A DNA stretch of 62,604 bases from Candidatus Multiplicimicrobium inquinatum (GCA_002344825.1 DDUN01000034.1:15171-77774); one strand, 5' to 3'; shown: positions 47,734-59,500, counted from the stretch's first letter. Numbers and translations are program-made. The notes: a model not told the origin generated them from the letters alone.

Positions 47734-47966
47734 ACCGCGATCACCGGGCTGACAAGAATTTGACGGGCATCTTCTTTACGGATGGCGAGGCTGTAGCCGC
47801 GGACAATGATTTCAAGCGGATCGCCCAGGGGCGCAAAGCGTTTTAAAAGCACGCGCGTGCCGGGCACGATGCCAAGCTCCATGAGCCGTTCCTGCAAAAG
47901 GCTGTTACCCTGCTGAAAGCCCGTAATCACGGCCTGATCTTTAATTTTAAGGTCGGTCAGAAACAT
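47730..47966 (-). CDS. feoA: Ferrous-iron transport protein FeoA
   Basis: From ATG 47966 it encodes 78 residues (MFLTDLKIKDQAVITGFQQG), the normal FeoA length; the upstream in-frame extension to 48017 looks non-coding. VIVRGYSLAIRKEDARQI-like end fits the SH3-like fold. It overlaps feoB by four bases (ATGA) and starts the operon feoA-feoB-zinc ribbon-FeoB-associated protein. Confidence 0.92.
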   Translation of the reverse strand: MFLTDLKIKDQAVITGFQQGNSLLQERLMELGIVPGTRVLLKRFAPLGDPLEIIVRGYSLAIRKEDARQILVSPVIAV

Positions 47967-48062
47967 AAACCTATTCCGTAGAGAGAAAAAAGAGCCAATT
48001 AAGATTAAATCCGACACATTCTAGGGGGTGAAAGGCCTTCTGGCAAGACAGAGACAGGATGA

Positions 48063-48533
48063 TTATGAATGCGACAAATCGTCGGAAAGCTCGTTACGGT
48101 CGCCGGCAATAGAGGGGAAATGCGCCGCCAGCGGCTGACCCAGAGTCTGAATCGCGCGGGACACACCTTCCAGAAAAAGCCCTTTGCGAAAATCAGCTTC
48201 CATCACTGCCGTCGTATCGGCCCAAAAACCCTGCGGTACGCGGGAATCAATGCCCTTATCCCCCAACACGGCAAACTCATGCGTGTCGGTGCAAATAAAA
48301 ATAAGCACGCCATTACGCGCGCCGGTTTTCGTCATGCCGATTGCTTCAAACGCGGCGCGAGCCTGCGTCATCAAGTCCATTTTCAAATTTCTTCTTTCAA
48401 CATGCACACGCAGCTCCGCCGAAGTTGATTTTTCTAATTCCGAAATAACTTCGCTGATTTTCAGCTTCTCTTTCTTCGAGAAAAAAAACTTCGGCGAGTC
48501 ATCCCTGTCCGGCAGCCATTGAAATTTCAACAT
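48063..48533 (-). CDS. TPM-domain protein, 156 aa
   Basis: The TPM fold is seen in LEKSTSAELRVHVERR, ARNGVLIFICTDTHEFAVLGDKGIDSRVPQGFW. There is no signal peptide. It sits downstream of another TPM protein and LemA on the same strand, a common trio of envelope proteins. The TPM domain is reported as an acid-phosphatase or adaptor fold; role here is unknown. Confidence 0.85.
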   Translation of the reverse strand: MLKFQWLPDRDDSPKFFFSKKEKLKISEVISELEKSTSAELRVHVERRNLKMDLMTQARAAFEAIGMTKTGARNGVLIFICTDTHEFAVLGDKGIDSRVPQGFWADTTAVMEADFRKGLFLEGVSRAIQTLGQPLAAHFPSIAGDRNELSDDLSHS

Positions 48534-48721
48534 CTTATAATCTCTCTATTCTTCAGTGCGAGTTTACGAGCACAAATCTATTACAGACAAAGTTCCGCTT
48601 ACCTGCCTAACATTCCACGCCGACGGGGCGACCGAAGCAGAAACAGTCTTCATGCGAGTTATGCGCCGTAAGGACGCATCTGTCTGAGCAGGAAGACTGG
48701 TTCTGTCTGGGAGTCCTTGCA

Positions 48722-49519
48722 CTACCATCTGCCACTCGCCCCGCCGCCCCCAAAACTTCCGCCGCCTCCCGAAAACCCTCCTCCGGAAGATCCGCCGCCG
48801 CTCGACCATCCGCGACCGCCGGAACGCAAAGAGCTTTCGATTACGATTCTGAGAATAAACCAAAAAACAGCAAAAAGGAAAAACCACTCCCAAAAGCCGT
48901 ACCGTTTCGCGGACGAATGAGTTTGCGCGTAAAAACCGTAACGAATCAAATCAACGCCGAAAATAATTCCCGCAATGATGAAAAAAATATAAAAGGCCGC
49001 GCCATTATTCTCCGGCACAGCGGTTGTCATGGGCTGATATTCACCGCGCGCGGCATCTATAATCGCCCTCACACCTTCATAAATTCCCCGCTCATAATCT
49101 CCGGCACGAAAATGCGGAACCACATCATTACGGATAATTTGACTGCTCAGCAAATCCGTCAAAACGCCTTCTAAACCGTATCCGACTTCAATACGCATTT
49201 GACGGTCATCGCGAAAAACAACGAAGAGTACGCCGTTATCGCGGTCTTTTTGTCCGATTTTCCATTTTTCGGCGATGCGGATGGAAACATCTTCCAGCGA
49301 AGAACCACCCAGTGTCGGGAAAATGGCGAGCACAATTTGATTCGAAGTTTCTTTTTCGTACTGACTTAAAACGCTTTCGATTTGAACACGGATTTGCGGG
49401 GAAAGAAGTCCGGCATGATCGGTCACATAGCCGTCCGGCTTTTCGGGAATTTGAAATTCAGCCCAGAGAGATGAGGCAAACAGCCCAACCGCAATGAGAG
49501 TAAAGCAGATGCGTCTCAT
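48722..49519 (-). CDS. TPM-domain exported membrane protein (YgcG-like), 265 aa
   Basis: Signal peptide (residues 1-20), TPM domain (about 24-160: YVTDHAGLLSPQIRVQIESV, DNGVLFVVFRDDRQMRIEVGYGLEG), two membrane segments (about 175-200 and 218-235), then a Gly/Ser-rich tail (GGGSSGGGFSGGGGSFGGG). This layout is standard for YgcG proteins. It is likely cotranscribed with LemA upstream and the shorter TPM gene downstream. Confidence 0.9.
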   Translation of the reverse strand: MRRICFTLIAVGLFASSLWAEFQIPEKPDGYVTDHAGLLSPQIRVQIESVLSQYEKETSNQIVLAIFPTLGGSSLEDVSIRIAEKWKIGQKDRDNGVLFVVFRDDRQMRIEVGYGLEGVLTDLLSSQIIRNDVVPHFRAGDYERGIYEGVRAIIDAARGEYQPMTTAVPENNGAAFYIFFIIAGIIFGVDLIRYGFYAQTHSSAKRYGFWEWFFLFAVFWFILRIVIESSLRSGGRGWSSGGGSSGGGFSGGGGSFGGGGASGRW

Positions 49520-49562
49520 TTAAATTGGCTTCAGCGGTTGAGACGAAGTCTCAGAGCCATTA

Positions 49563-50159
49563 TTAAAACTGTACCTGCGGAGCTTTCTCGGCGCCTTTGT
49601 CGGCCTCAAAGTAAGTTTTTTCTTTAAAGCCCATCCAGCCGGCGAGAATTACCGTAGGAAAAGTGCGGCGCAAAGTATTGAAAGACTGCGCTGCCTCATT
49701 GTAGCGGCCTCGCTCAACCGAAATACGATTTTCGGTGCCTTCGAGCTGGGCCTGTAAATCGAGAAAATTCTGATTGGCTTTTAAATCAGGATAACGCTCC
49801 GACACCATTAAAAGGCGGGAAAGAAAAGAAGTGAGCTGCCCCTGTGATTCCTGAAACTTTTGAAACGCTTCGGGGTTATTCACCACATCGGAAGTGACAT
49901 TCATCTGCCCGACACTCGCGCGGGCTTTGGTGATGCCTTCGAGAGTTTCTTTTTCATGTGAAGCATACCCTTTCACCGTTTCCACCAAATTGGGAATCAA
50001 ATCTAAACGGCGCTGATAAACATTTTCAACCTGCGACCAGGCTTTCTTCACATTTTCTTCGGAAACAACGAGTTTGTTGTATGTTCCGCCAAAAATCGAA
50101 AAGAACAAAACGCCAAGCAAAACAACAATTCCAAGCCCAATCAATAATCCCTTTTTCAT
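49563..50159 (-). CDS. lemA: LemA family protein
   Basis: The 198-residue protein has one N-terminal membrane helix and a helical-bundle domain with YNKLVVSEENVKKAWSQVEN, QRRLDLIPNLVETVKGYA, SVERGRYNEAAQSFNTLRR and FEAD near the end, all conserved in LemA. AGAGGTGAT precedes ATG 50159. A TATAAT on the minus strand (50196-50201) lies only four bases from the edge of the MITE-like element. Confidence 0.95.
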   Translation of the reverse strand: MKKGLLIGLGIVVLLGVLFFSIFGGTYNKLVVSEENVKKAWSQVENVYQRRLDLIPNLVETVKGYASHEKETLEGITKARASVGQMNVTSDVVNNPEAFQKFQESQGQLTSFLSRLLMVSERYPDLKANQNFLDLQAQLEGTENRISVERGRYNEAAQSFNTLRRTFPTVILAGWMGFKEKTYFEADKGAEKAPQVQF

Positions 50160-50204
50160 AAATCACCTCTTTGATAAGTAAAAAAACGAAGCTGTATTAT
50201 ACCC

Positions 50205-50500
50205 TAGGTCGTGTTGACATTGTTTATGCATTGGCGTTGTGAGCGCCATAGCCGACTTCTCCCAGGCGTGACGACGAAAGCTTGTCCGATGCGACAAGTC
50301 GAGGAGGAGCAACGCCGGAGAATCGGCTATGCCGCCACAACCCGATCTATTCCTACTTTGGGGGACAGGACGGGTTGCTACGCATCACTGCGTCTCTCGG
50401 GTCGTCGACGCACCGCAAAGGGTGCGCCTTCCTCCTCGTTCCTTGCGCTGCTTGCAAGCCGTTCCTGTCGCCAGCGCAGAAACAATATCAACACGACCTA
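50205..50500. mobile_element. MITE-like element with terminal inverted repeats, about 296 bp
   Basis: The ends TAGGTCGTGTTGACATTG (from 50205) and, inverted, CAATATCAACACGACCTA (to 50500) match with one mismatch. Inside, a second long hairpin pairs GTTGTGAGCGCCATAGCCGA with a near-complement ending CTATGCCGCCACAAC (50333-50340 region). No transposase gene is inside, so it is non-autonomous. The right end overlaps the last codon of the downstream gene and supplies its TAG; the left end lies next to the lemA -10 box. Confidence 0.8.
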
Positions 50501-51682
50501 AGATAAGCTTTGTGATTCCGGCATGGTTAAACCGGACTCGGGCTTAATTTTGTTTTGATCAGACAAGTCTTCGACAGACACGGGGCTTGGAGCCGGAGAA
50601 ATGAAAATATTTTTTAGCTCCGGCGCCTCAACCAAATTTCCGTAATAAAAGATAACGCAACCACGGCTTCCTTCCCGCTCACAAGCTTCCCAAACCCCGT
50701 CAAATCCGGAGGGATTTTCCAAAAATTTATACGTCCCTACCGCCAAATAAACTTTGCCGAAATCAGCTGTTTTCTTTCTCGCGCCTTCCACGTATTTTTT
50801 AAATTCATCCAAGTCATCCGGATAATTCATCATCGTCACAAAGTCAACATACCCGAGATTAATCCATTCCGCCCAGTCCTGAAAAGCCTCTTCGCGGGCG
50901 CGTACATAAGGCGCGCAGCCTGTCGCTGAGACCTGAATCTGAGAATTCACGCTTCGCGCGCGAGCGACAGCAAGCCTGACAAGCTCCGTCACCTGATCAC
51001 GCTTCCACTTCCGCCAAACTTCCGTTTTTTCGTTGAAGCTTGTCTGCTCCGTCGCGCGTGCAAACCTCTTTAAATTTTCCATCGTATGCCCGTAAGCGGG
51101 CTCGGTGTCGGGGTAACGGATATAATCAAGCTGAATACCGTCCAAATCGGAATAAGTTTTCACGATTTCGACCACGAGCTTCACAAGCTCGGAGCGAACA
51201 CGCAAATCACCCGGCTCAAGCCAATACTGATTATCGATCAAATAATCCGTGATTTCTTTTTTATCTTTTTTGTTGCGGGTCAAAATTTCACGCCCATATC
51301 TTTTCAAAATCGGCGCGTCCGCGTTGGAGCCCAAACTCATCATATTGATCCAGGCATGCACTTCTAAATCCGCTGCGTGCGCCTCACGTATCAAAAGCGC
51401 AAAAGGATCCTCGCCGACTTTTTCAAACGCGCTCTGATAAGGCGCGGAATCACCCAGGGCTGAGGGAAACCATGCTTTGCCCTCACGGTAAATCTGAACA
51501 AAAAGTTTTTTGATCCCCGCCTTTTTAGCAAAGGCAATCATTTCAAGCATGGCATCACGGCTGGTTAGAACAGGCGGGTTTTCAATCACCGAAACAAAAA
51601 GACCGCGCTCGGGAACGTCCGCGAATAAAGAAAGCGGAGTGAGACAGAGAGTCAAAAGAATAAGAAGGCGCTGAAAAATCAT
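50498..51682 (-). CDS. GHL10/YngK-type glycoside-hydrolase-like exported protein, about 394 aa
   Basis: ATG 51682 opens a signal peptide (MIFQRLLILLTLCLTPLSLF); longer in-frame starts run into the TpsB gene and look wrong. RGLFVSVIENPPVL, FAKKAGIKKLFVQIYREGKA, HAWINMMSLGSNAD and DLDGIQLDYIRYPDTEPAYG follow the GHL10 (DUF187) TIM-barrel pattern, with DYIRYP typical. Predicted periplasmic or outer-membrane polysaccharide hydrolase. The stop codon comes from the MITE end, so a few C-terminal residues may be altered. It is the last gene of the two-partner secretion cluster. Confidence 0.82.
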   Translation of the reverse strand: MIFQRLLILLTLCLTPLSLFADVPERGLFVSVIENPPVLTSRDAMLEMIAFAKKAGIKKLFVQIYREGKAWFPSALGDSAPYQSAFEKVGEDPFALLIREAHAADLEVHAWINMMSLGSNADAPILKRYGREILTRNKKDKKEITDYLIDNQYWLEPGDLRVRSELVKLVVEIVKTYSDLDGIQLDYIRYPDTEPAYGHTMENLKRFARATEQTSFNEKTEVWRKWKRDQVTELVRLAVARARSVNSQIQVSATGCAPYVRAREEAFQDWAEWINLGYVDFVTMMNYPDDLDEFKKYVEGARKKTADFGKVYLAVGTYKFLENPSGFDGVWEACEREGSRGCVIFYYGNLVEAPELKNIFISPAPSPVSVEDLSDQNKIKPESGLTMPESQSLS

Positions 51683-51758
51683 GCCAAATGGTACTGGTTT
51701 CAATCGCTTAAAGTCAATCACACTCGAAAAAACAGAAAACACCCGATCAACAAAAAAA

Positions 51759-53480
51759 TTAAAATCCAACGCGAGCGGAAAGATGAATCTGATTACGGTT
51801 TTTGTCAGAGGATGGGTCTCCAAGGGGAATGCCGTAATCAAACTGAATATTGAAATCCGGTGAAACATAAAACCGCGCGCCAAATCCCGTGCCGGCCAGA
51901 GTTTTGGTGGTTTCAGATCCGGCATTCTGCCGTTTATAATTGAAAACTTGTCCCCCTTCGATAAAACCAACCAGCGAAAAAGCATCACGCATTTTTTTAT
52001 TTTTCATTCCCGGTACATTCCAGCTATGCGGAATAAAATAAGGCGGTACGCGTAATTCGGTCGAAAAACTGTACCCACTGTCGCCCGAACTGTCATTTTC
52101 AGGATACCCACGAATGGAAAACATACCGCCCATATTCATCTGCTCTAATGAATTTAACGGCGAAGGGCTGTATTGTCCCGATGCCTGCATCACCAAAATA
52201 GATTGATAAGGTAAGCGCTGTAAACGCGCGACATTCGCGGTTCCGTAAACAAATTGCCCGCCGGAATCAAGCCGGCTCGCGGCGCCGTCATATTTCGACG
52301 AACCGCCCATAAAATGCGGAATCCCGACATGTAAATCAGCCGCGCCGAATGTCTGCCCCCATTTATCATAATAGCCCGCGCGCGGTCCGATCACAACGGC
52401 CCGTGAACGGTCAAAGGACAACTGCTGATCGCTGATTAAAGTGCGCGAATCTTTTACTTCAAACCGCAAAGCTCCGTCCAAATAAAAACGATCGGTGCGG
52501 ATAAAATTCTGAGTTACGCCGGGAATCACACTCCAGGATTTTCCCTGAACGTCAAACTCACGTAGACTTTTTTGCAGACGGCTTTGTGCCACCGATGCCG
52601 CCAAACTGAAAATGGTTCCGGTCCTCAAAATAGGAAATTCATAATAAGCCGCACTTCCGACAATAGCCCCCTGTTCTGCCAGAGTAAAATTTGCCTGAAG
52701 ACTGTCGCCAAAGCCCAGCAAATTATTGTGCGTTAAATGCGCCATATGCCGCGCACGATGCGTCAGTTTCGTACCGCGCAAATTAAATTCATAAGAAAGA
52801 TGCACCGGAAATTTGTCTTTTGCCTTCAGCGTAATATTTGTTGTACCTGTTTCTTCGCCGGGCTCCAGATAAGCTTTTACTGCGCGGTCGGGTTCGAGAT
52901 TAATACTGCGCAAAGCGCCTTCAAGCTCAGACATTTCAAAAAAATCACCCGCTGCCAGAGCGATCCCGCCCAAATAAACCTTCTTTTTGAACCAACGATT
53001 ACCTTCAACATCCACTTTTCCCACGCGCCCTTCCATGACTTGGATAGTCACAATCCCGTCTTTCACTTTCTGCGGCGGAATATAAGCTTTTGTGGTCGTG
53101 TATCCATAGTGACGGTAATACGCTGTGACCAAATCAGCCAGACGCTCCAAATCACCGAAAGAATTTTTTTTATCTTCAAAGGGCTGGGCTAAAGCATGAA
53201 CCTCTTGTTCGGGAATCAAAGTAGATCCTTCGATCACAATTTTTTTAACGAGAAAAACAGGTCCTTCGTCTTTTTTAGGCTTTTCCTCTTTTTCTTCCTC
53301 TTCAATGACAGGTTCCTGAGAAGTTTTAAGAAAACGATCTTCGTTCTGTTTTAAAAGGTCAGTTTGGGTTACAAGATCGCGAGTTGCACGCTCGGAATCA
53401 ATTTGCTGGGAAAAAACAGAGGTTGCACTTACTAAAACAATTCCCGTAATCAAACAGAAAAATTTTATCGTTCTAAACAT
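51759..53480 (-). CDS. TpsB-type two-partner secretion transporter (FhaC/ShlB family)
   Basis: From ATG 53480 (AAGGA, spacing eight) it encodes 573 residues. Signal peptide ends near SVFSQQ. A POTRA domain (about 75-150: FLVKKIVIEGSTLIPEQEVH, GIVTIQVMEGRVGKVDVEGN) precedes the 16-strand barrel, which contains NMGGMFSIRGYPENDSSGDS and ends NQIHLSARVGF with C-terminal Phe. It exports the TpsA adhesin encoded just upstream. Acidic low-complexity EEEEKEEKPKKDEG lies before the POTRA. Confidence 0.92.
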   Translation of the reverse strand: MFRTIKFFCLITGIVLVSATSVFSQQIDSERATRDLVTQTDLLKQNEDRFLKTSQEPVIEEEEKEEKPKKDEGPVFLVKKIVIEGSTLIPEQEVHALAQPFEDKKNSFGDLERLADLVTAYYRHYGYTTTKAYIPPQKVKDGIVTIQVMEGRVGKVDVEGNRWFKKKVYLGGIALAAGDFFEMSELEGALRSINLEPDRAVKAYLEPGEETGTTNITLKAKDKFPVHLSYEFNLRGTKLTHRARHMAHLTHNNLLGFGDSLQANFTLAEQGAIVGSAAYYEFPILRTGTIFSLAASVAQSRLQKSLREFDVQGKSWSVIPGVTQNFIRTDRFYLDGALRFEVKDSRTLISDQQLSFDRSRAVVIGPRAGYYDKWGQTFGAADLHVGIPHFMGGSSKYDGAASRLDSGGQFVYGTANVARLQRLPYQSILVMQASGQYSPSPLNSLEQMNMGGMFSIRGYPENDSSGDSGYSFSTELRVPPYFIPHSWNVPGMKNKKMRDAFSLVGFIEGGQVFNYKRQNAGSETTKTLAGTGFGARFYVSPDFNIQFDYGIPLGDPSSDKNRNQIHLSARVGF

Positions 53481-53588
53481 GCTGATTTCCTTATTAAATC
53501 CGCAAACGAGTGTGGCGAAGCTTGTCAAATTATATGGATCGAGCCGAATGGCGCTATCAAAATCTTATGAAATATCTGCGGCAATTTA

Positions 53589-56500
53589 TTAAGCACCTAT
53601 CGGTAAAGAACCGCCGCTAGTAAAAGAAATATCACCGGTACATTCACCGGAACCTGCGCAAGTAACCTGGGTTGCAAAAGTATGCCCGCTGACGCCGTTA
53701 CCGTAAATCGGACCTTCTGCGCCTTCAGCTTGCGAAATTCCATTTTCATCTGTGTTTTTATTTTGCTCTGAAGATGGTTCGTCACTGCTACTGCTATTTC
53801 CACTTTCGTCTGTTGAATGAGAGCTTGGGCTTGAGTTTGATTTGGATCCTGAACCGGAACTATTTCCTTGATCCTTTACAGTAGAAGCATTTCCATAACC
53901 GCTCATTGTGCTAATAAATTGATTGCCAATAATTTCTTGGGGTCTGTTATCGGCAATCTCATTCAAAATAACCTCAAAACCATTATCAGAAGAAGGTTCT
54001 GTCAAGAATACCGGCAAAGGAATTCTGACTTCATCCTGCCAGAGAAAATAAGGCAAACTCGCCTCATCCGCATCAGGAACTTCATCAATTTTCCAAATCG
54101 TGTCAAAATCCCAACCCGCGTCGGTAAAATTTTCTTTTACGATCATTTCTGAAGTTGCTAATCCTGTCAGTCCGGCGATACCCAGCACACCTGTTTCATG
54201 AACATTATCAAAAAAACTATTCACATAAGTGCCCAGCAAATCTCCAGAAAAAGAAGCTGATACTGCGCCGGACGAATAAGCATTGGTAACACTTCCACCC
54301 GTGTTCGTTCCTACAAAACCACCGAAAGTGCTGGCACCCGTTCCTGTGACTCCACCCGTTGCATAGGCATTTACAATCGTGCCTGTATTTTTACCAACAA
54401 AGCCGCCGACAGAACTCAAACCCGTGACAAGGCTATTTGAAAACGCCCGCAAAATATCTCCGGCGTTCTGCCCGATAAATCCGCCGACAAAATTTCCCGT
54501 GGCTGTTACCTCTCCGAGAGAATACGATTCGGATATTTCACCCGTATCATTATATCCGGCAAAGCCGCCGACATAGTTTCTTCCTTCAACATCACGATTG
54601 GAATAAGAACCTGCAATATCACCCGACTCATTGTAGCCGATAAAACCGCCCACATAATCGCGGCCTTCGATCGGGTCATTGACTTCAGATTGATTGGGAA
54701 GGCCTTCATTTAAAATGACCGTACGCGCGCTGGAATCTGAAATAGTGCCGCTTTCGTTATAGCCGATGAAACCGCCGACATAATCACCGGTCGCGGTCAC
54801 GTTATTATGGATGTCAAAACCGGAAACCGTGGTGCTGTTAACGTAACCCACCAAACCGCCGGCATAATTCACTCCCGTGACGGTTCCAAGCTCCGGCAAA
54901 TCTCCATCAAAAGAAATTGAGCCGCCTATACTAATACCAATCAGTCCGCCCGCGTAATTACCGTCAGCCTCAACATCACCCGTCGCGTAAGAATCGATAA
55001 TATTGCCGGCTTGATGTCCTCCCATCAACCCGCCGACAGCGTTCGTGCCGCTGATATTTCCGGTTGCGTAAGAGTCGGATATATTGCCGGCATGGCTGCG
55101 GCCGATAAGACCGCCGACATATTCAAGACCCGTTACATCGCCTTCCGCGTAAGAATCTTCAATCGTCCCATTCACATGACGGCCGATAAGACCGCCGACA
55201 TAATAAGCGCCTTCATTATTAACATCGCCGGTCGCGTAGACATCAGAAATGTTGCCGCTATTGTTGTAACCGATTAACCCGCCCGCGTAATCATCAACCG
55301 CTTCAACATTGCCTGTGGCGTGAGAATCCGAAACAGCGCCGCTGTTGTTATAACCCAATAAACCGCCCGCATAGCCGCCGGTCGCCGTCACGGTTTTATC
55401 CGTGAAATAACCTGAAATATCCGCGCTGTCGTTGTAGCCAATGAGACCACCGACATAATTACGGCCGGACACTTCACCGGCTGTCGATAATTCGCCGCTG
55501 AATTCAACACTGTCCGCGCCGTTGCGTCCAATAAGACCGCCGACATAATCGCGACCCGTCACATCGCCGGTGGCATAACTGTCCGTCAACGGACTATTCT
55601 CGCTTAAACCGATAAGACCCCCAACGTAGTCGTTACCTGTCACCTCACCGGTTGCGTAAGAATTCGAAACGATGCCGCTCGCTTTATAACCTGTGAGACC
55701 ACCGACATAATCAACATTCTCCGCATCAACATCGCCGGTCGCGTAAGAATCCGTAATCGAGCCGCTATTGTTGTAACCCAAAAGACCGCCAGCATAATCA
55801 TCACTGCCTGTCGCCGTCACGTCGCCGGTGGCATAAGACCTTAAAATCGCGCCCGAAGTATGGGAGCCAACGAGTCCGCCGACATTACCCAAACCGGTGA
55901 CATCACGCGTTGAATAAGAATCCGTGATATCGCCCGATTGGTTTAACCCGATGAAGCCGCCAATATAATTGGCTCCGGCTACGCTGATGGCGGTTCCCGT
56001 CGTATAAGAATTCGAGATATCGCCGCTGTCGTTTTGGCCGATGAAACCGCCGGTCTGCGCGCCCGTCGCGGTAATGTCATTATTGGTATGGAAACCGGAA
56101 ATATTGGAGCTGTTGTTATAACCGATAAAACCGCCGACATAATTCGTTCCTTCCACGTCGCCGAAATCGGAAAGCTCGCCTTCAAAGCTAATCGTGCCGC
56201 TATTGTTGTAGCCGATGAAACCGCCCGCGTAGCTGGAGCTCGCGGTCACATCACCGGTGGAATACGAATCCGTAATAGCGCCGGCGTTATGATATCCGAT
56301 AAAACCGCCGACACGATCGGCGCCGGAAACATCACCGGTCGCGTAAGAATCCGAGGTCTCGCCTCCGTTGCTGCGCCCGATGAGACCGCCCGCAATCGAA
56401 CTGCTCGCTGTGACATCGCCGGTCGCGTAGGATCCGGAAACATCGCCCGATTCATTGATGCCGATAAGGCCGCCTATAGTTCCGCCGCCGCTCACATTGC

Positions 56501-59500
56501 GCGCGGAATAAGAATCCGTAACAGACCCCGTATTATTCGACCCGATTAAACCGCCGGTATTTCCGTTCGTGCCCGTAATCGCGGTCCCCGTGGTATAAGA
56601 ATTCGAAACTTGGCCGCTATTGTTATAGCCGAGCAGGCCGCCGACATGATCGCCGGTCGCGGTAATCGCGGCGTTTGTATGAAAACCCGAAATATTCGCG
56701 CTGTCGTTGTAACCGATCATTCCGCCGATATAGGTCGCGCCGCTCACATCACCATAATTCTGCCATACTAATTCGCTATCATATGTAATGGTGCCGTGAT
56801 TATTGCGGCCGATAAAACCGCCGGCATAATTTACGGCTGTCACATCGCCCGTCGAATAAGAATCCGTAATATTTCCGTTGTCATGAAAGCCCATGAACCC
56901 GCCGACATACTCATCCCCCGAAACATCGCGTGTCGAATAAGAGTCTGTGATATTGCCGCTAACGTGATAACCGATGAGCCCGCCGACATAATCGCCGTCG
57001 CCTTCAATTTCAGTTCCGGTTGAGTAAGAATTGAGAATATTTGCGTTGGTGTTATACCCGATCAAACCGCCGGCATAACTGCCGGTAGCAATCACATCAT
57101 TGTTGGTGAAAAATCCATCCAGATTGGAGTTTGCATTTCGTCCGATGAAACCGCCGACATACTCTCCACCGCCGACACTGCCAAAATCGGGCAAGCCGCC
57201 TTCCATACTCTCAGGGTCAAATGTAATGATGCCGCCGTTGTTATAGCCGATAAAACCACCGACATAACTTTCCCGATAGACAAACTCTTCTTCATCTTCA
57301 TCATAATAACCCGCTTTAACATCACCGGTGCTGTACGAGTCGGTAATATTTCCGGCCTGATGTTCACCAATAAATCCGCCGACATAACTTCCATCCGCTG
57401 TCACATTGCCTGTCGAATACGAATCCGTAATATTGCCGTTGCTATTGGTTCCAATAAAACCGCCCACCCAATAATCGGTTGCGATCACATTTCCGGTCGC
57501 GTAGGAATCTGAAATATCTCCTCCATTTTGATAGCCGATGAAACCGCCGACCCAACTGTCTCCGTCAATATCACCTGTCGCATAAGAATTCATAATCGTG
57601 CCGCTATCATGCTCTCCAATAAATCCGCCGATATAATCTCTGCCGGTAGCATCCGCCAATGAATGGGAGTTTGAAATAGTCCCGCTCGAATGACGGCCGG
57701 TAAAACCACCGACATAATAATCGCCTTCAACCGCGCCGCCGGCTCCTACATAAGAATTGGTAATATTTCCTCCGGAGTGATACCCAATAAAACCACCGGC
57801 ATAATCTTCATCCGTAGAGACAGAAACATTCGCTCCAACAAAAGAATTAGAAATATCGCCGCTTGCGTGATAGCCAATCAAGCCGCCAACATACTCATCG
57901 TCCGCTTGCACCACAGCACTAGCTCCGACAGACGATCCGGAAATACCGCCGACATTGTGCCCAACCAAGCCGCCGGCCATGTCGCCATCCGCCGTAGTAT
58001 CCCAAGCTCCGTCATAATAAGAGTCATATTCACGCGAATCATCATTCGCGGTTACTTCAGAACTTGCACCCACAGAAGAATCAGAGATTGTGCCGCCTTC
58101 TTTATAACCCACCAAACCACCGGTTCTCAAACCGCCTGTCACGGTTCCCTGAAAAGAAGAGTTTGAAATGGAGCTATTTTCATCCATGCGGCCGATCATG
58201 CCGCCCGTGCGAATACCTCCGGTAATATTGAAATTACTTAAAACTAAATTGGTAATCGCTGAACCGATGGCCATCCCAATAAAACCGGAATTAATGTAAT
58301 TTTCATTATCCGAAATCAAGCCCGACAAAATTTCACTGCCGCCGTCAAAAGCATTCACGCGCAAAGTCGGAATCATAAAATAATGTGTTGTTGATAAATC
58401 AATTGCGTCCGTAATGAGAAAATCAAGGTTTTCACTTGTGCCGGTATTCACAAACGGCAAAATATTTTTTAAATCCTGCAAACTCGTAATTAAATAATTG
58501 CCATCCCCGTCCGTCCCGAGATAGTCATCAATATCAAGCGCAGCGCGACCGCCGCCAATCCAATCATCGAATTGCCCTTCATAAATTCCAAACGCGTTGA
58601 CTCGATTTTCAACTCCGTTCCCCGCATCACCATCACTGTCAATCAAGACATCATTAATGTTGTAATAAGAATTAGTAATGCTGTCATTGTCCGTGTAAAA
58701 ACTTCCGACAAATCCATAGGCATTCCCCTCATTCGCGCTGACATCTCCAAGGCTGTAAGAACCGCCAATAGTGCCGTCATTGTCGCCCACAAATCCGCCG
58801 ACATTAAACCGTCCACTTACGCTCAGCTCCGTGTGAGAATCCTGAATATCGCCGTCATTGTTCCCAACCAACCCGCCGACATATTTTCCGCCGCTAACAC
58901 TCCCTGAGATTAAATGCAAATCAGTTACATCGCTGACATTGTGACTAATAAAACCAACATTCACAAAGTCATCCATATCTAAAGCCAGGTTTGAAATATT
59001 GAATCCGCCGCCGTCGAACTCCGCGACATTTAAATAAGGAATTGTAAAATTAAGTTCATCCATATCGATATTGGCTGTAATCGCGAAAGATAAAGCGCTC
59101 GAGCTGCCGGCAAAAGCCAAAAAGTCTTTTAGATTGGTTAAAGTACCAATTTCATAGTAGCCGCCGTTTAAAGTCAAATAATCCGCCACATCAAGCGCGA
59201 CATAGCTTCCATCAACCCAATCCTGGTATTGCGCGTCATAAATTCCGAAACGAGTAACACGGCTTTCTCCGTTGATATCAACTTCATCGATGTTGTAATA
59301 AGAATTTGTTACTGTGCCGCCGCTGTTGCCGATAAGACCGCCCCCATAGTTGTAGTCATACCGATTACTGCCGTCGATGGTGACATTGCCGGATGAGTAA
59401 GAGTTTTGAACCGTTCCGTTATTGCCTCCCGCTAAACCGCCGGCATAAACGTCCGCACGAACAGTTCCGGTTGCATAAGAACCTGAAATCGTTCCGCTGT

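Noticed and set aside
48564..48893. 109-residue minus frame overlapping the TPM gene end
   Set aside because: It reads Arg- and Gly-rich shadow of the TPM Gly/Ser tail and has no signal of its own; the TPM frame is clearly the true one.
51682..51988. Extended start for the GHL10 protein
   Set aside because: The longer frame overlaps the TpsB 3' end by over 200 bases and lacks a signal peptide at its start; ATG 51682 opens one.
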